Shown: positions 45,973 through 54,102 of the stretch, in pieces
Layout: each line of letters starts with the position of its first letter
Position numbering within the stretch: the stretch's first letter is position 1
DNA from: Methanomassiliicoccales archaeon UBA280
Lineage (GTDB): Archaea; Thermoplasmatota; Thermoplasmata; SG8-5
Length of the DNA stretch: 64,000 nt
NCBI GenBank assembly: GCA_002499085.1
Contig: DAKD01000028.1
Location: 1-64,000, forward strand
Direction: 5' to 3'
Position numbers and translations under genes: made by a program
The notes under the pieces: model-generated
What the model saw: the letters and a program-made list of their open reading frames with translations, nothing else
The model's database searches: none
What the model was told of the DNA's origin: nothing

Positions 45973-46644
45973 ATGCAGGGAAGAAGGGTGAAGATTGCTC
46001 CGTCGATTCTGTCAGCCGACCTGACCAGGCTGGGCGATGCCGTCCGGATCCTGAACGACAGCGGCGCGGACATGGTGCACCTGGACGTAATGGACGGGAA
46101 TTTCGTCCCGAACATCACATTCGGCCCGGCATTCTGCAGGGAACTGAAAGCAGTATCCAAGATTCCTTTCGACACGCATCTCATGATAACGCATCCCGCG
46201 AAGTACGCGAAGGACTTCGTTGAAGCCGGAAGCGATTGGCTCACATTCCATATCGAGTCCGAGGCCGAGCCGCGCGACACCATCAAGCTGTTCAGGGACC
46301 TGGGCGTGAAGGTCGGGATGGCACTGAACCCCTGCAACCCCGTATCTGACATCGAACCTTTCCTGCCGGAACTGGACATGGTCGTCATCATGACAGTTAA
46401 CCCGGGTTTCGGGGGCCAGAAATGCATGACCGAGCATTTCTCCAAGGTGGCCGAGGCAAGGCAGCTGGTGGACAGGCTGGGCTTCGCGACCGATATAGAG
46501 GTTGACGGCGGCATCAACGAGAACAATGTCGCCGACGTAGTCAGAGCCGGGGCCACAGTATTCGTGGCAGGTTCGGCCGTGTTCAGGGGCAAGAGGGGGC
46601 CTGCCGGCGAGATTGCCGCGCTCAAGCGGGCCGCGGGAATATGA
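45973..46644 (+). CDS. rpe: Ribulose-phosphate 3-epimerase
   Basis: This 223-residue TIM barrel shows all epimerase motifs: KIAPSILSADLTRLGD, HLDVMDGNFVPNITFGP (metal His and Asp), HLMITHP, MTVNPGFGGQK and VDGGIN. It interconverts ribulose 5-phosphate and xylulose 5-phosphate in pentose metabolism. It follows the 57-residue gene by 14 bases. Confidence 0.92.
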   Translation: MQGRRVKIAPSILSADLTRLGDAVRILNDSGADMVHLDVMDGNFVPNITFGPAFCRELKAVSKIPFDTHLMITHPAKYAKDFVEAGSDWLTFHIESEAEPRDTIKLFRDLGVKVGMALNPCNPVSDIEPFLPELDMVVIMTVNPGFGGQKCMTEHFSKVAEARQLVDRLGFATDIEVDGGINENNVADVVRAGATVFVAGSAVFRGKRGPAGEIAALKRAAGI

Positions 46645-46697
46645 TGCCGGCGGTACGTCGAATACTCACGGGTCTGTCAACTTCTTGGTGAATGTTT

Positions 46698-46845
46698 GGG
46701 TCTAGGGGCTAGGGACTAGGGTGCATAGTAATGCATTCGACTGGCTTGGTACGAACAAGCCAGCAACCTAGACCCTTTATCCCATTATGAAAACGCAGAC
46801 CCTAGACCCTTTATCCCATATTATTGGCAAAGACCCTAGACCCTC
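46698..46845. repeat. Repeat cluster GGGTCTAGG / CCTAGACCC with nested hairpins
   Basis: GGGTCTAGG (46698-46706) pairs with CCTAGACCC (46767-46775). Between them sits CTGGCTTG (46741-46748) pairing with CAAGCCAG (46756-46763). AGACCCTTTATCCCAT occurs twice (46770-46785 and 46804-46819) and GACCCTAGACCCT twice (starting 46798 and 46832). There is no gene in 46645-46926. Confidence 0.7.
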
Positions 46846-46893
46846 GCAACCAGTCTCAATATCAATGAATCCTTGACAAGCTCGCATTCACAG

Positions 46894-46906
46894 TTAAATT
46901 ATTAAA
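46894..46906 (+). promoter_or_regulatory. TATA-like element of the small membrane protein gene
   Basis: TTAAATTATTAAA is centred 27 nt before the ATG at 46927, pointing to a leaderless start there rather than the TTG at 46921. Confidence 0.45.
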
Positions 46907-46926
46907 CCCCCTCAGTATCCTTGCGG

Positions 46927-47118
46927 ATGATGGAAATGAACCAGTTCATGAAGGAAAACGGAAAGAAAATGCTTATCGGCTTCATCGGCTTCGGAATACC
47001 TTTGATATTCCTGGCAGCCCAGGTTTTCCTCGGATTCGGCAACCTCCCGTGGATGATGCTCATGCTCGGCTGGTTCGGTTTCGCCCTCCTCTTCATGATG
47101 GGCGTCAGCGACGAGTGA
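46927..47118 (+). CDS. Small two-helix membrane protein
   Basis: About 63 residues: a short polar N-terminus (MMEMNQFMKENGKK), then two hydrophobic helices (about residues 15-33 and 40-58) and VSDE. No family recognised. TATA spacing supports ATG 46927. It converges on the membrane-protease-like gene, whose stop is at 47120, one base beyond its own stop. Confidence 0.6.
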   Translation: MMEMNQFMKENGKKMLIGFIGFGIPLIFLAAQVFLGFGNLPWMMLMLGWFGFALLFMMGVSDE

Positions 47119-47119
47119 T

Positions 47120-48634
47120 TCATCCAATATCAAGTATGAGGCGGTAATTCGTCGGGGAACCCTCCGTGCTGTTATTCTCCCAGACATAAGTGCTTTCGTC
47201 GATTGCGACTGGGTCGAAGGAAGGGTCCAGGATGCTCCAGGCCAATAGTTCGACCAGCACCATTTCCGCATCCCAGGAGATTGTCACCATGTCCATGTAC
47301 CCGCCCTGGTTGCTCCAGGGGTCAACGAAAGTGAGAGTGTAGTCCCCGTCCAGGATGCCCATGCCGGGCTGCGGTGTCGGCCCTCCGGGGGACAGATGTG
47401 ACTGTCTGGTGCCGTCCGGCACGCTGAGATATGTGGTGCACATCCTGCCGTTGGTGTCATTGCTACCGGCAGCCCTCACATTTACAAGGGATGTGGCGAA
47501 TGAACGGTTGTCTGTCGCGCCCCGAGGCAGGCTGAACATAGTCATAAGGATGTTCTTGGACCGCGCAATGTACCTGTCCCAGTCCGGGCGCGTGTCAAAC
47601 GAGTGATATATCTTGCTTTCCAGAGGCGACGGCGATTCCATGATGTTCCTCAGCACTATGTCGACTCTCATCGTGCCGTTTGCATGCACATGCACGGCCG
47701 CATTCCCGATGGAGTAGTCCAGGTAATAGGACTCCACCTCGACGGGAGGGTCATGCAGAAGCACGCCCCTGGCGGTTTCCTGCGAGAGCCCGAACACGCC
47801 TGCCCAGCCGGCCATGACCAGCATGAAGCATGCCACGATCGAGACTATGCTTGAGAAGGTTATCCTGTGCTCCGACTCCCTCTTTGGCTCGACCATCATC
47901 GGAACGAGGATTAGGGCCATGCCCAGGAACAGCATGAGCACCACGGAGTTCAGGAAAGGATATGTCATCTGGTCCTGGGGGAGCGACAGGGAGAAGAACA
48001 GCGAGATGAAGCCGCTCAGCAGCAGCGGCGGAAACCAGAACACGGCCAGCATCCCCATCCTCACCCTGTCGTCCTCGAGGTCCATGAACCTTCCGATGAA
48101 TTTCAGAGCCGCGACCGACACGGCAATGATGAATATCCCGGTGAGCACAAGGCCGGCAGCGACAAATGGGTCGGGCTGCATGCCCAGCACGGCAGCGGCA
48201 TACCTCGTGTCCCCGGATTCGTAGACATAGCCCATGACCAGGTACAGCGAGGAAAGGACTGTCATGCCGATGCAGAACATCAGCGTGAACATGCCCAGCA
48301 TGAAATTCTTGATTCTCGGAACAACAAAGAAGAGCACGGCGGAGCCCAGGACAAGCTGGACCAGTATGCCGGCCATGTAGATGAGGGCCACGTTGGACGC
48401 GGATATGCCCTCGGGCAGCCAGAATGATACGAAGCCCGAGCCCGGCGAAAGGTAGAATGCATAGACGTCGCCGCCGAGAAGGGTCGCAAAAAGGCCGTGG
48501 CCGAGCAGTTCGTGTATGGCTATTGAAAGAAAAAGCGCCAGGACATACAGCATCATCAGGATGGCCAGGAGCGTGAGCTTGCCCTCCCTCGACGAGAGCG
48601 GCTCGGACATGGTCGGGCTCCGGGAGCGAAACAT
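47120..48634 (-). CDS. M50-like membrane protein with extracytoplasmic domain
   Basis: About 504 residues with roughly eight membrane helices in the first ~310 residues, then a ~190-residue outer domain. Helix 1 ends AIHELLGHGLFATLLGG, which looks like the zinc motif of M50 site-2-type proteases but reads HExxxH with one extra residue, so zinc binding is uncertain. No second-ligand LDG motif is clear. ATG 48634 is chosen because a TATA box (48658-48665) sits 28 nt upstream and GGTG precedes it. A start at 48718 would run through a repeat element. Confidence 0.65.
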   Translation of the reverse strand: MFRSRSPTMSEPLSSREGKLTLLAILMMLYVLALFLSIAIHELLGHGLFATLLGGDVYAFYLSPGSGFVSFWLPEGISASNVALIYMAGILVQLVLGSAVLFFVVPRIKNFMLGMFTLMFCIGMTVLSSLYLVMGYVYESGDTRYAAAVLGMQPDPFVAAGLVLTGIFIIAVSVAALKFIGRFMDLEDDRVRMGMLAVFWFPPLLLSGFISLFFSLSLPQDQMTYPFLNSVVLMLFLGMALILVPMMVEPKRESEHRITFSSIVSIVACFMLVMAGWAGVFGLSQETARGVLLHDPPVEVESYYLDYSIGNAAVHVHANGTMRVDIVLRNIMESPSPLESKIYHSFDTRPDWDRYIARSKNILMTMFSLPRGATDNRSFATSLVNVRAAGSNDTNGRMCTTYLSVPDGTRQSHLSPGGPTPQPGMGILDGDYTLTFVDPWSNQGGYMDMVTISWDAEMVLVELLAWSILDPSFDPVAIDESTYVWENNSTEGSPTNYRLILDIG

Positions 48635-48657
48635 GGTTTCACCATATACTTCCAGGC

Positions 48658-48665
48658 ATTTATAA
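48658..48665 (-). promoter_or_regulatory. TATA box of the M50-like gene
   Basis: TTATAAAT on the minus strand, centred 28 nt before ATG 48634. It lies just outside the repeat element that begins at 48682. Confidence 0.6.
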
Positions 48666-48681
48666 TACCCGCGCCTTTTTA

Positions 48682-49004
48682 GTAAACTACCAGCCCTTAA
48701 AGGTAGCGGCGAATTCATTATAGTCTGTGAAATTCGCCCTATCTCCAGTCTTCCTTCGGAAGCCTGAAGAGGCAGGCGTTTGCGTCGGGCTGGAAGTTTA
48801 CCATAGGGCAGTTATATGCCGAATCAGAGATTCGGCAAACCCATTTTGAAATCTTAAAATGGAGCATACCTATACCATCGAAGCGCACCAGCTTCGATTT
48901 TCTTCGAAATGATATGCACGGTATGCAACGGTCTATCCGCGTTTACTGCCCTACGCTTTCATCCAGGCCATCAATGGCCTGGCGTTCAGCTTTTATGGCA
49001 GTAA
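48682..49004. mobile_element. Structured intergenic element, copy A (MITE-like)
   Basis: About 323 bases with no credible gene. It starts GTAAACTACCAGCCC (48682-48696), whose imperfect inverse GGGCTGGAAGTTTAC is at 48787-48801. It contains several hairpins (ATGCCGAATC-AGA-GATTCGGC near 48816-48836; CCATTTT/AAAATGG near 48841-48862). The right arm 48920-49000 matches copy B (55480-55560) at 75 of 81 positions. AGGGCAG (48804-48810) pairs with CTGCCCT (48946-48952). Compared with copy B it has ~115 extra bases, including a GGCGAATT/AATTCGCC hairpin. The layout is like palindrome-rich non-autonomous IS200/IS605 relatives, but no transposase is near. Confidence 0.6.
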
Positions 49005-49112
49005 AAGCTGTGCGGATTTTTCCGACAGGTATATTAGCGAAGAACAATTACCAGACGGGTGCAGGGAGCCCGCGTCTTCCGGAACTCTGCCAGTGTGCAA
49101 GGAGGAATATGA

Positions 49113-50387
49113 ATGCCAAGCAAATTCTCGCATCTTTATTCGAAGAACGCCAAGGAGATGAAAGCGTCCGAAATCCGAGAGCTTCTGAAGCTCACGGAGA
49201 GGAAGGAAGTTATCTCGTTCGCTGGCGGACTGCCCAGCCCCGAAGCCTTCCCTGTTGACAAGGTAAGGGAGATATGCAATTATCTCCTGGACGAGAAGGG
49301 GCCCAACATACTCCAGTACGGCACCACCGAGGGCGTGACAGAGCTGAGGAAGGCCATTGCCGACAGGATGGTCGGAAAGGGCATGAACATCAACTACCAC
49401 AACGTCCTGATCACTGCAGGCTCGCAGCAGGCCCTCGACCTCATCGGCAAGACATTCCTGGACCCGGACGACACAGTCATCGTGGGCGCGCCCACTTACA
49501 TGGGCGGCACCAATGCATTCAGGTCCTATGGGGCATTGCTTGAAAGCGTCCCGGTGGATGAAAATGGCATGGACCCGGAACTGCTGGAGGACAAGATAAA
49601 ACAGCTTCAGATGCACGGGCGCAACCCTGAGCTCCTTTACCTGATCCCGGCCTTCCAGAACCCTTCCGGAGTGACCATGACCCTTGAGAGGCGTAAGCGG
49701 GTTTTGGAGATTGCCAGGGAATACGACATGGTCGTGATAGAGGATGCGCCTTACTCGGAGCTCAGATACAGCGGCCAGGCCATAAAGCCCATGAAAACCA
49801 TGGACGAGGACGGCAGAGTGATCTACCTGGGAACATTTTCGAAGGTTCTGGCGCCGGGATTCAGAGTGGCATGGTGCATTGCCGACAAGGACCTGCTCAA
49901 CAAACTCATAATAGTGAAGCAGGCCGCGGATTTGTGCACGAACACATTCGGCCAGCACATAGCGGCCGAGTACCTGACACGCGGATATCTGGACCAGCAT
50001 CTCGAGAAGATCAAATCGCTCTACAAACACAAGAGGGACCGCATGCTCGCTGCCATGGACAGGCATTTCCCCGCAGAGGCGAAATGGACCAGGCCCGAGG
50101 GTGGAATGTTCATTTGGGTCACATTGCCGGAGAACATCGACACGAAGGAGATGTTCACGAGAGCGCTGGAGAACAATGTCGCTTACGTGCACGGCGCTTC
50201 GTTCTTTGCGGACAGAAGCGGCAGGAATACCATGAGGCTGAACTTCACCTATGCCACGGATGCGGAGATTGACGAGGGCATAAAGAGGCTGGCGCAGACA
50301 GTCAGAAACGAGATCGCGATGCACAAGAAGGAGACGCCGGCCAAGGACTTCAGGCCGGACGAGGACGGCATGGTCTTCGGTGTGTAA
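49113..50387 (+). CDS. PLP aminotransferase, class I (LysN/aromatic type)
   Basis: This 424-residue fold-type I aminotransferase begins MPSKFSHLYSKNAKEMKASEI. Substrate-arm ISFAGGLPSPEAFP, AGSQQALDL, PAFQNPSG, ED(A)PYSELRY and the Schiff-base Lys in LGTFSKVLAPGFRVAW are all present. This set fits the alpha-aminoadipate/aromatic/branched-chain aminotransferase group of archaea; the exact substrate is not fixed. A strong ribosome site AAGGAGGAAT precedes the ATG. The stop codon is inside a hairpin. Confidence 0.88.
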   Translation: MPSKFSHLYSKNAKEMKASEIRELLKLTERKEVISFAGGLPSPEAFPVDKVREICNYLLDEKGPNILQYGTTEGVTELRKAIADRMVGKGMNINYHNVLITAGSQQALDLIGKTFLDPDDTVIVGAPTYMGGTNAFRSYGALLESVPVDENGMDPELLEDKIKQLQMHGRNPELLYLIPAFQNPSGVTMTLERRKRVLEIAREYDMVVIEDAPYSELRYSGQAIKPMKTMDEDGRVIYLGTFSKVLAPGFRVAWCIADKDLLNKLIIVKQAADLCTNTFGQHIAAEYLTRGYLDQHLEKIKSLYKHKRDRMLAAMDRHFPAEAKWTRPEGGMFIWVTLPENIDTKEMFTRALENNVAYVHGASFFADRSGRNTMRLNFTYATDAEIDEGIKRLAQTVRNEIAMHKKETPAKDFRPDEDGMVFGV

Positions 50388-50431
50388 TTCCATAATCACA
50401 ACGCTTTAATTCGCTGATTACGGAATTACAC
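50382..50431 (+). terminator. Long hairpin overlapping the aminotransferase stop codon
   Basis: GTGTAATTCC (50382-50391, containing the TAA stop) pairs with GGAATTACAC (50422-50431), and TAATCA (50393-50398) with TGATTA (50415-50420): 16 bp with one A/C mismatch. There is no T-run, so it may be a processing or mRNA 3'-end stability signal instead of a simple terminator. Confidence 0.5.
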
Positions 50432-50541
50432 CAGTCTCTTGATTGGGACATTTCAAGAATAAATCCAATCATGGCGAATACTAAAGAAATCTCAATTCTG
50501 CTATCGTATTCACCGTTTGCCATTAGTATGTTGTGAGCCGT

Positions 50542-50708
50542 ATGGCCCTAATCAGTTCAGACATCGGTACCGGGCCATCGCCGGATTCTTCTGTAAAATG
50601 GGCACCTTTCAGAACCCGGCTTGCTCGTGAGATATGCAATCATTTGATGCGGTCTTATCTCACTCGCATCGTCGAATGCTCTGCCCGAAATAGCTCGGAG
50701 TTGCATTC
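50542..50708. ncRNA. Candidate structured RNA or element with four stem-loops
   Basis: Within the 427-base gap (50388-50814) I see no protein gene but four consecutive stems: ATGGCCC/GGGCCAT (50542-50548, 50572-50578), GCCGG..TTCTG/CAGAA..CCGGC (50580-50593, 50610-50620), GTGAGAT/ATCTCAC (50627-50633, 50657-50663) and GAATGC/GCATTC (50674-50679, 50703-50708). No known RNA family is recognised and the strand is unknown. Confidence 0.35.
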
Positions 50709-50814
50709 AACATTCATAGCTACCGCAATCTAAGGATGGATGTCCGTGTACGGCAATCGATAAATACAGATACAGCCATGCATTCAGGGAATCAATAACC
50801 GGAGATGGAAATCA

Positions 50815-51252
50815 ATGAAAATCGGCATATTCATCTGCAACAGGTACAGGAACTGCGCCGGAGGCAAATGCTTCAGGGCGGCGCGGAACAGGGAGGGGGC
50901 ATTCAGCGTATATCCCAAGGACGAGCCTTTGGAGATTGTCGGTTACACAACCTGTGGCGGCTGCCCCGGAGGGAACATAGAATATGCGCCGGACGAGATG
51001 ATGAAGAACGGCGCTGAGGTCATACACCTGGCCACCGGACTCGTTGTCGGATACCCGCCATGCCCCAACATAGCCAGGTTCAGGGACTTCATGACAGAGA
51101 AATACGGCATCAAAGTAGTGGTCGGAACTCACCCCATACCCCAGAAATATTACCTGACGCACAGCAGGCTGGGAACATGGGACTCTGCAGCCTGGAAGGA
51201 ACTGATAGGGCCTACACTGGCTACCGAGTCTGTACGGCTGGCATATGATTAG
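50815..51252 (+). CDS. CGGC-domain protein
   Basis: This 145-residue protein carries many Cys (CNRYRNCAGGKCFRA, TTCGGCPGG, GYPPCPN), matching the CGGC domain, thought to bind a metal but of unknown function. GGAGATGG precedes the ATG. It is convergent with the MinD/NifX cluster, with its end overlapping the downstream gene end by four bases. The shared metal theme suggests related roles. Confidence 0.85.
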   Translation: MKIGIFICNRYRNCAGGKCFRAARNREGAFSVYPKDEPLEIVGYTTCGGCPGGNIEYAPDEMMKNGAEVIHLATGLVVGYPPCPNIARFRDFMTEKYGIKVVVGTHPIPQKYYLTHSRLGTWDSAAWKELIGPTLATESVRLAYD

Positions 51253-52118
51253 GGGTTGCCCTGCAGGGACTCCAGCACCCTTGCCCATATCGCCCGAAGC
51301 TCGGCCGAGAATGGGCCGTCCGAATGCTCAATGACAGTCTTCCCTGCGATCATCGCTTCGGTCGTGACATTGTCGTAAGGCAGGCGCCCGGCCAGCTTCA
51401 CGCCGCTGTCCAGGCAGAACCGTTCCAGCTTATCCGCCATCTGGAGATTTAGGTCAGCCTTGTTCACCAGCATCATGGCCGGTATCCTGAAATGCTTTGC
51501 CACGCCCAGGACCCGCTCCGCATCGTGCACTCCCGATACTGTCGGTTCCGAGACGACAAGGACAATGTCCACACCGGCTATCGCCGAAATGACAGGGCAG
51601 CCTATCCCGGGCGGCCCGTCGATTATTATCAGCTCGCGGCCCTGTTCCCTGGCAAGCCGCTTGGCGTTCTCCCTCACGAGGGACACGAGCATGCCCGAGG
51701 CTTCCTCGGCCGTTTTGAGCGCGGCATGCGCCATGGGCCCGAACCTTGTCTCCGACAGATAGGCATGGCCGGATATCCTGTCCACAAGCTCTATGGCCTT
51801 GGCTGGACAGACAAACTCGCACACGCCGCAGCCCTCGCAGCCGGTGCTTTTAATGTTAAAATCCTCGTCGATGGCGTTGAACCGGCAGTGCTCCAGGCAC
51901 TTGCCGCAGGATATGCATTTATCCGGGTCCTTCCTGGCCATCTTCAGGCCCTTGAACTCCATTGTCTCCCTGATTTCCGGATTCAGGATGAGGTGAAGGT
52001 CCGCGGCATCCACATCGCAGTCTGCCAGCACCGCATTCTTTGCCAGGGATGCGAATGCCGCCGTCACTGTGGTCTTGCCAGTTCCGCCCTTGCCGCTTAT
52101 GACAGTGAGCTGCTTCAC
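51249..52118 (-). CDS. MinD/Mrp-type ATPase with inserted two-cluster ferredoxin
   Basis: About 289 residues. GTG 52118 (MKQLTVISGKGGTGKTTV) is preceded by GGAGGTG and overlaps the upstream stop (GTGA). The deviant Walker A is KGGTGKT. Residues ~60-115 hold a bacterial-type ferredoxin insert with two CxxCxxCxxxC sets (CISCGKCLEHC and CEGCGVCEFVC) for two 4Fe-4S clusters. IIIDGPPGIGCPV is the Walker B region. It is the second of two adjacent paralogues. The family is implicated in Fe-S or metallo-cofactor handling; the target is unknown. Confidence 0.9.
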   Translation of the reverse strand: MKQLTVISGKGGTGKTTVTAAFASLAKNAVLADCDVDAADLHLILNPEIRETMEFKGLKMARKDPDKCISCGKCLEHCRFNAIDEDFNIKSTGCEGCGVCEFVCPAKAIELVDRISGHAYLSETRFGPMAHAALKTAEEASGMLVSLVRENAKRLAREQGRELIIIDGPPGIGCPVISAIAGVDIVLVVSEPTVSGVHDAERVLGVAKHFRIPAMMLVNKADLNLQMADKLERFCLDSGVKLAGRLPYDNVTTEAMIAGKTVIEHSDGPFSAELRAIWARVLESLQGNP

Positions 52119-52951
52119 CTGCCCACCTCCTTCGTTATCCTGGCATGGAGGTCCCTGAACTTGGCCTTCCACTCGGGCATCTCCCGCACGAATGGAATGC
52201 CTTTGGAGTACAGCTCTGCAATTTCTTGGCTCTGCGGTATCTCCATGAGCAGCCTGATATTCTGCTCGGAGCAGTGCCTCTGGACCCTGTCGTCTCCGGA
52301 ACCCATGCGGTTGACTATCACGCCGAACCGAAGGCCCATAAGCCTGGCGACCTCGATTGCCAGCTTAAGGTCGTGAAGGCCGAACGGTGTGGGCTCTGTC
52401 ACAAGAATCACGTAATCGGCGTCAGACATGGTTTCTATCACCGGGCAGGCAGTGCCCGGGGGCGAGTCCATTATCACGGTTCTCGATGCATCGATATGGG
52501 ATTTCAGCCGCTTTATGACAGGCGTGGCCATGGGCTCGCCTATGTTCAGCAGACCGGACCAGAAATCCATTCCCCCTACATCCGCATGGTAAATTCTGCC
52601 TATGGGCCTGGGAACCTCGGCGATGGCTTCCTCCGGGCACACCAGGGTGCAGCCTCCGCAGCCGTGGCACATCTCCGGGAAGAAAAGTGTGTCCTGCTTG
52701 AATGTCACCAGGGCATTGTACCGGCAGAACTCGGCGCACTTGCCGCAGTTGGTGCACTTGCCTTTGTCTATCAGCGGCACGGTAAGGTTCACAGACTCGG
52801 CCTCTTCCAGTTCCTTGCCGAGGAACAGATGCCCGTTCGGGTTCTCCACGTCGCAGTCTATGAGCTGCACATTGTCCAGGCTCAGGGCAAGGTTCACCGC
52901 GACCGTTGTCTTGCCTGTCCCGCCTTTACCGCTTGCTACCGCAATTCTCAT
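52115..52951 (-). CDS. MinD/Mrp-type ATPase with inserted two-cluster ferredoxin (paralogue)
   Basis: About 278 residues. The start MRIAVASGKGGTGKTTV at 52951 is conserved; it lies 25 bases inside the end of the preceding NifX-like gene. Two CxxCxxCxxxC sets (CTNCGKCAEFC, CHGCGGCTLVC) form the ferredoxin insert, and VIMDSPPGTACPV is the Walker B region. With its neighbour it may act as a heterodimer that couples ATP hydrolysis to Fe-S transfer; this is inferred from tandem layout. Confidence 0.9.
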   Translation of the reverse strand: MRIAVASGKGGTGKTTVAVNLALSLDNVQLIDCDVENPNGHLFLGKELEEAESVNLTVPLIDKGKCTNCGKCAEFCRYNALVTFKQDTLFFPEMCHGCGGCTLVCPEEAIAEVPRPIGRIYHADVGGMDFWSGLLNIGEPMATPVIKRLKSHIDASRTVIMDSPPGTACPVIETMSDADYVILVTEPTPFGLHDLKLAIEVARLMGLRFGVIVNRMGSGDDRVQRHCSEQNIRLLMEIPQSQEIAELYSKGIPFVREMPEWKAKFRDLHARITKEVGR

Positions 52952-53345
52952 GGTGCCCGTGTCCGTCCCCGTGTCCCTCGCCCCTGAACGCATGCTGCTG
53001 GCATGCTGTCTCGCTTGTCGCGAGCTGGAGCTTTCCTGCCTTCCAGGCGTTGATGGCGTCGGCGACCGTTCCGGATGCGCCGACATAGACCTTGATGCCC
53101 TTTTCCTCGAACATCTGTATGGCTTTCCTTCCGAGCCCGCCGCATATCATTATCTCCGCTCCCTGGCCCGATATCAGATCGGGAGCGTATCCTGTCCCGC
53201 CCATGTGCAGCGTGTTGTTGGGTATCACGCAGACCTTTCCCGATTCTGTGTCCACGACCGTGTATGTCGGGACCCTTCCGAAATGCTCGCCCACGGATTC
53301 ATCCATTCCCCTGTCTCCCATCGTCGGTATGCATACTTTCATCAA
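52926..53345 (-). CDS. NifX/NifB-type cofactor-binding protein with His-rich tail
   Basis: This 139-residue protein has the dinitrogenase iron-molybdenum cofactor domain: MMKVCIPTMG, GEHFGRVPTYTVVD and GGLGRKAIQMFEEKGIKVY. It ends with a His/Cys-rich tail (GHGDGHGHHENC) that could bind metal. No nitrogenase structural genes are seen, so it probably carries another Fe-S or metal cofactor. It overlaps the MinD gene and lies just after the second NifX-like gene. Confidence 0.87.
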   Translation of the reverse strand: MMKVCIPTMGDRGMDESVGEHFGRVPTYTVVDTESGKVCVIPNNTLHMGGTGYAPDLISGQGAEIMICGGLGRKAIQMFEEKGIKVYVGASGTVADAINAWKAGKLQLATSETACQQHAFRGEGHGDGHGHHENCGSKR

Positions 53346-53346
53346 A

Positions 53347-53712
53347 TCACCTCATTCCTGAATGGGATGCGACGCTCGCAGTCCCTGCCTCGCTGAGCTT
53401 TCCGTCCTTCCATTGCTGAACTGCCTGGCTGACTGTGCCACTGGCTCCGATGAAGGCCTTTATCCCGGCGGCCCTGAGCGCGTCAAAGGCATTGGGACCG
53501 ACATCCCCAGTTATGAGAATCTCGACGCCAAGGTCGGATATGGCCTTGGCAGCCATGGGTCCGGCTCCGCCCCTCTGCATCGTGCCGGCATTGTCATGTG
53601 CAGAAAACTTCATGGTTTCCGAATCCAGTACGATGAAGTACTGGCACCTGCCGAATCTCGGGTCGGTCTGTGCGTTCAAATCCTGTCCTGCGGATGTTAT
53701 GGCTATTTTCAT
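53347..53712 (-). CDS. NifX-like cofactor-binding protein
   Basis: This 121-residue single-domain relative of NifX reads MKIAITSAGQDLNAQTDPRFG, then GGAGPMAAKAISDLGVEILITG and a short tail. It is paralogous to the next gene, one base apart, but lacks the His-rich tail. It is likely a small carrier for an Fe-S or metal cluster. Confidence 0.87.
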   Translation of the reverse strand: MKIAITSAGQDLNAQTDPRFGRCQYFIVLDSETMKFSAHDNAGTMQRGGAGPMAAKAISDLGVEILITGDVGPNAFDALRAAGIKAFIGASGTVSQAVQQWKDGKLSEAGTASVASHSGMR

Positions 53713-53737
53713 GATATCACAACATAAATTGTGCCGG

Positions 53738-54100
53738 TTACTTCTTCTCTTTCGCCAGCTCCTTCATCCGGGCTTTCACGTCCCCGAGTTCGGCCTCCAG
53801 GTCCTTCACCAGGGTCTCAAGGAATGTCTTCTCCTCTTCGGGCGAAGGTCCCCTGTAAACCGGTACTGTCCCGACATATGGGTCGGGCGGCGCATATGCC
53901 GGGCCGTAGCTGCCGAAGCCCCTTCCGAAGCCTCTGCCGAATCCTCGCCCGCGGCCCATACCGCGTCCGTAACCCCTTCCGAAACCGCGTCCCCCAATCG
54001 GGTTCGCGTATCCCGGGCGATCGTATCCTGCGCAGTAACCGGCCCTTCTGCCGGTCATGGGCCCCTGTCCCCAGGGACCTGTTCCGTCTCCGTATGGCAT
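53738..54100 (-). CDS. DUF5320 Gly/Arg-rich protein
   Basis: About 120 residues. MPYGDGTGPWGQGPMTGR is the DUF5320 signature, followed by a long Gly/Arg/Phe repeat (GFGRGYGRGMGRGRGFGRG) and a C-terminal coiled coil (EEEKTFLETLVKDLEAEL). ATG 54100 has AAGGAGG eight bases upstream; the ATG at 54106 is the alternative and overlaps the regulator stop. The family often travels with MinD/NifX genes. Function unknown. Confidence 0.85.
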   Translation of the reverse strand: MPYGDGTGPWGQGPMTGRRAGYCAGYDRPGYANPIGGRGFGRGYGRGMGRGRGFGRGFGRGFGSYGPAYAPPDPYVGTVPVYRGPSPEEEKTFLETLVKDLEAELGDVKARMKELAKEKK

Positions 54101-54102
54101 GT

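Noticed and set aside
48914..49258. Similar short frames in both structured elements (here and 55389-55574, 55483-56250)
   Set aside because: Both read MQRSI.VYCP.LSSRP, but differences between the copies change amino acids while preserving base pairing, so structure and not protein is conserved.
48993..50399. A 468-codon open frame on the minus strand
   Set aside because: It is antisense to the aminotransferase, which has all PLP motifs and a strong ribosome site; the minus frame has neither.
50533..50733. A 66-codon open frame between the aminotransferase and CGGC genes
   Set aside because: It starts without a ribosome site and runs through four stem-loops; the protein is featureless.
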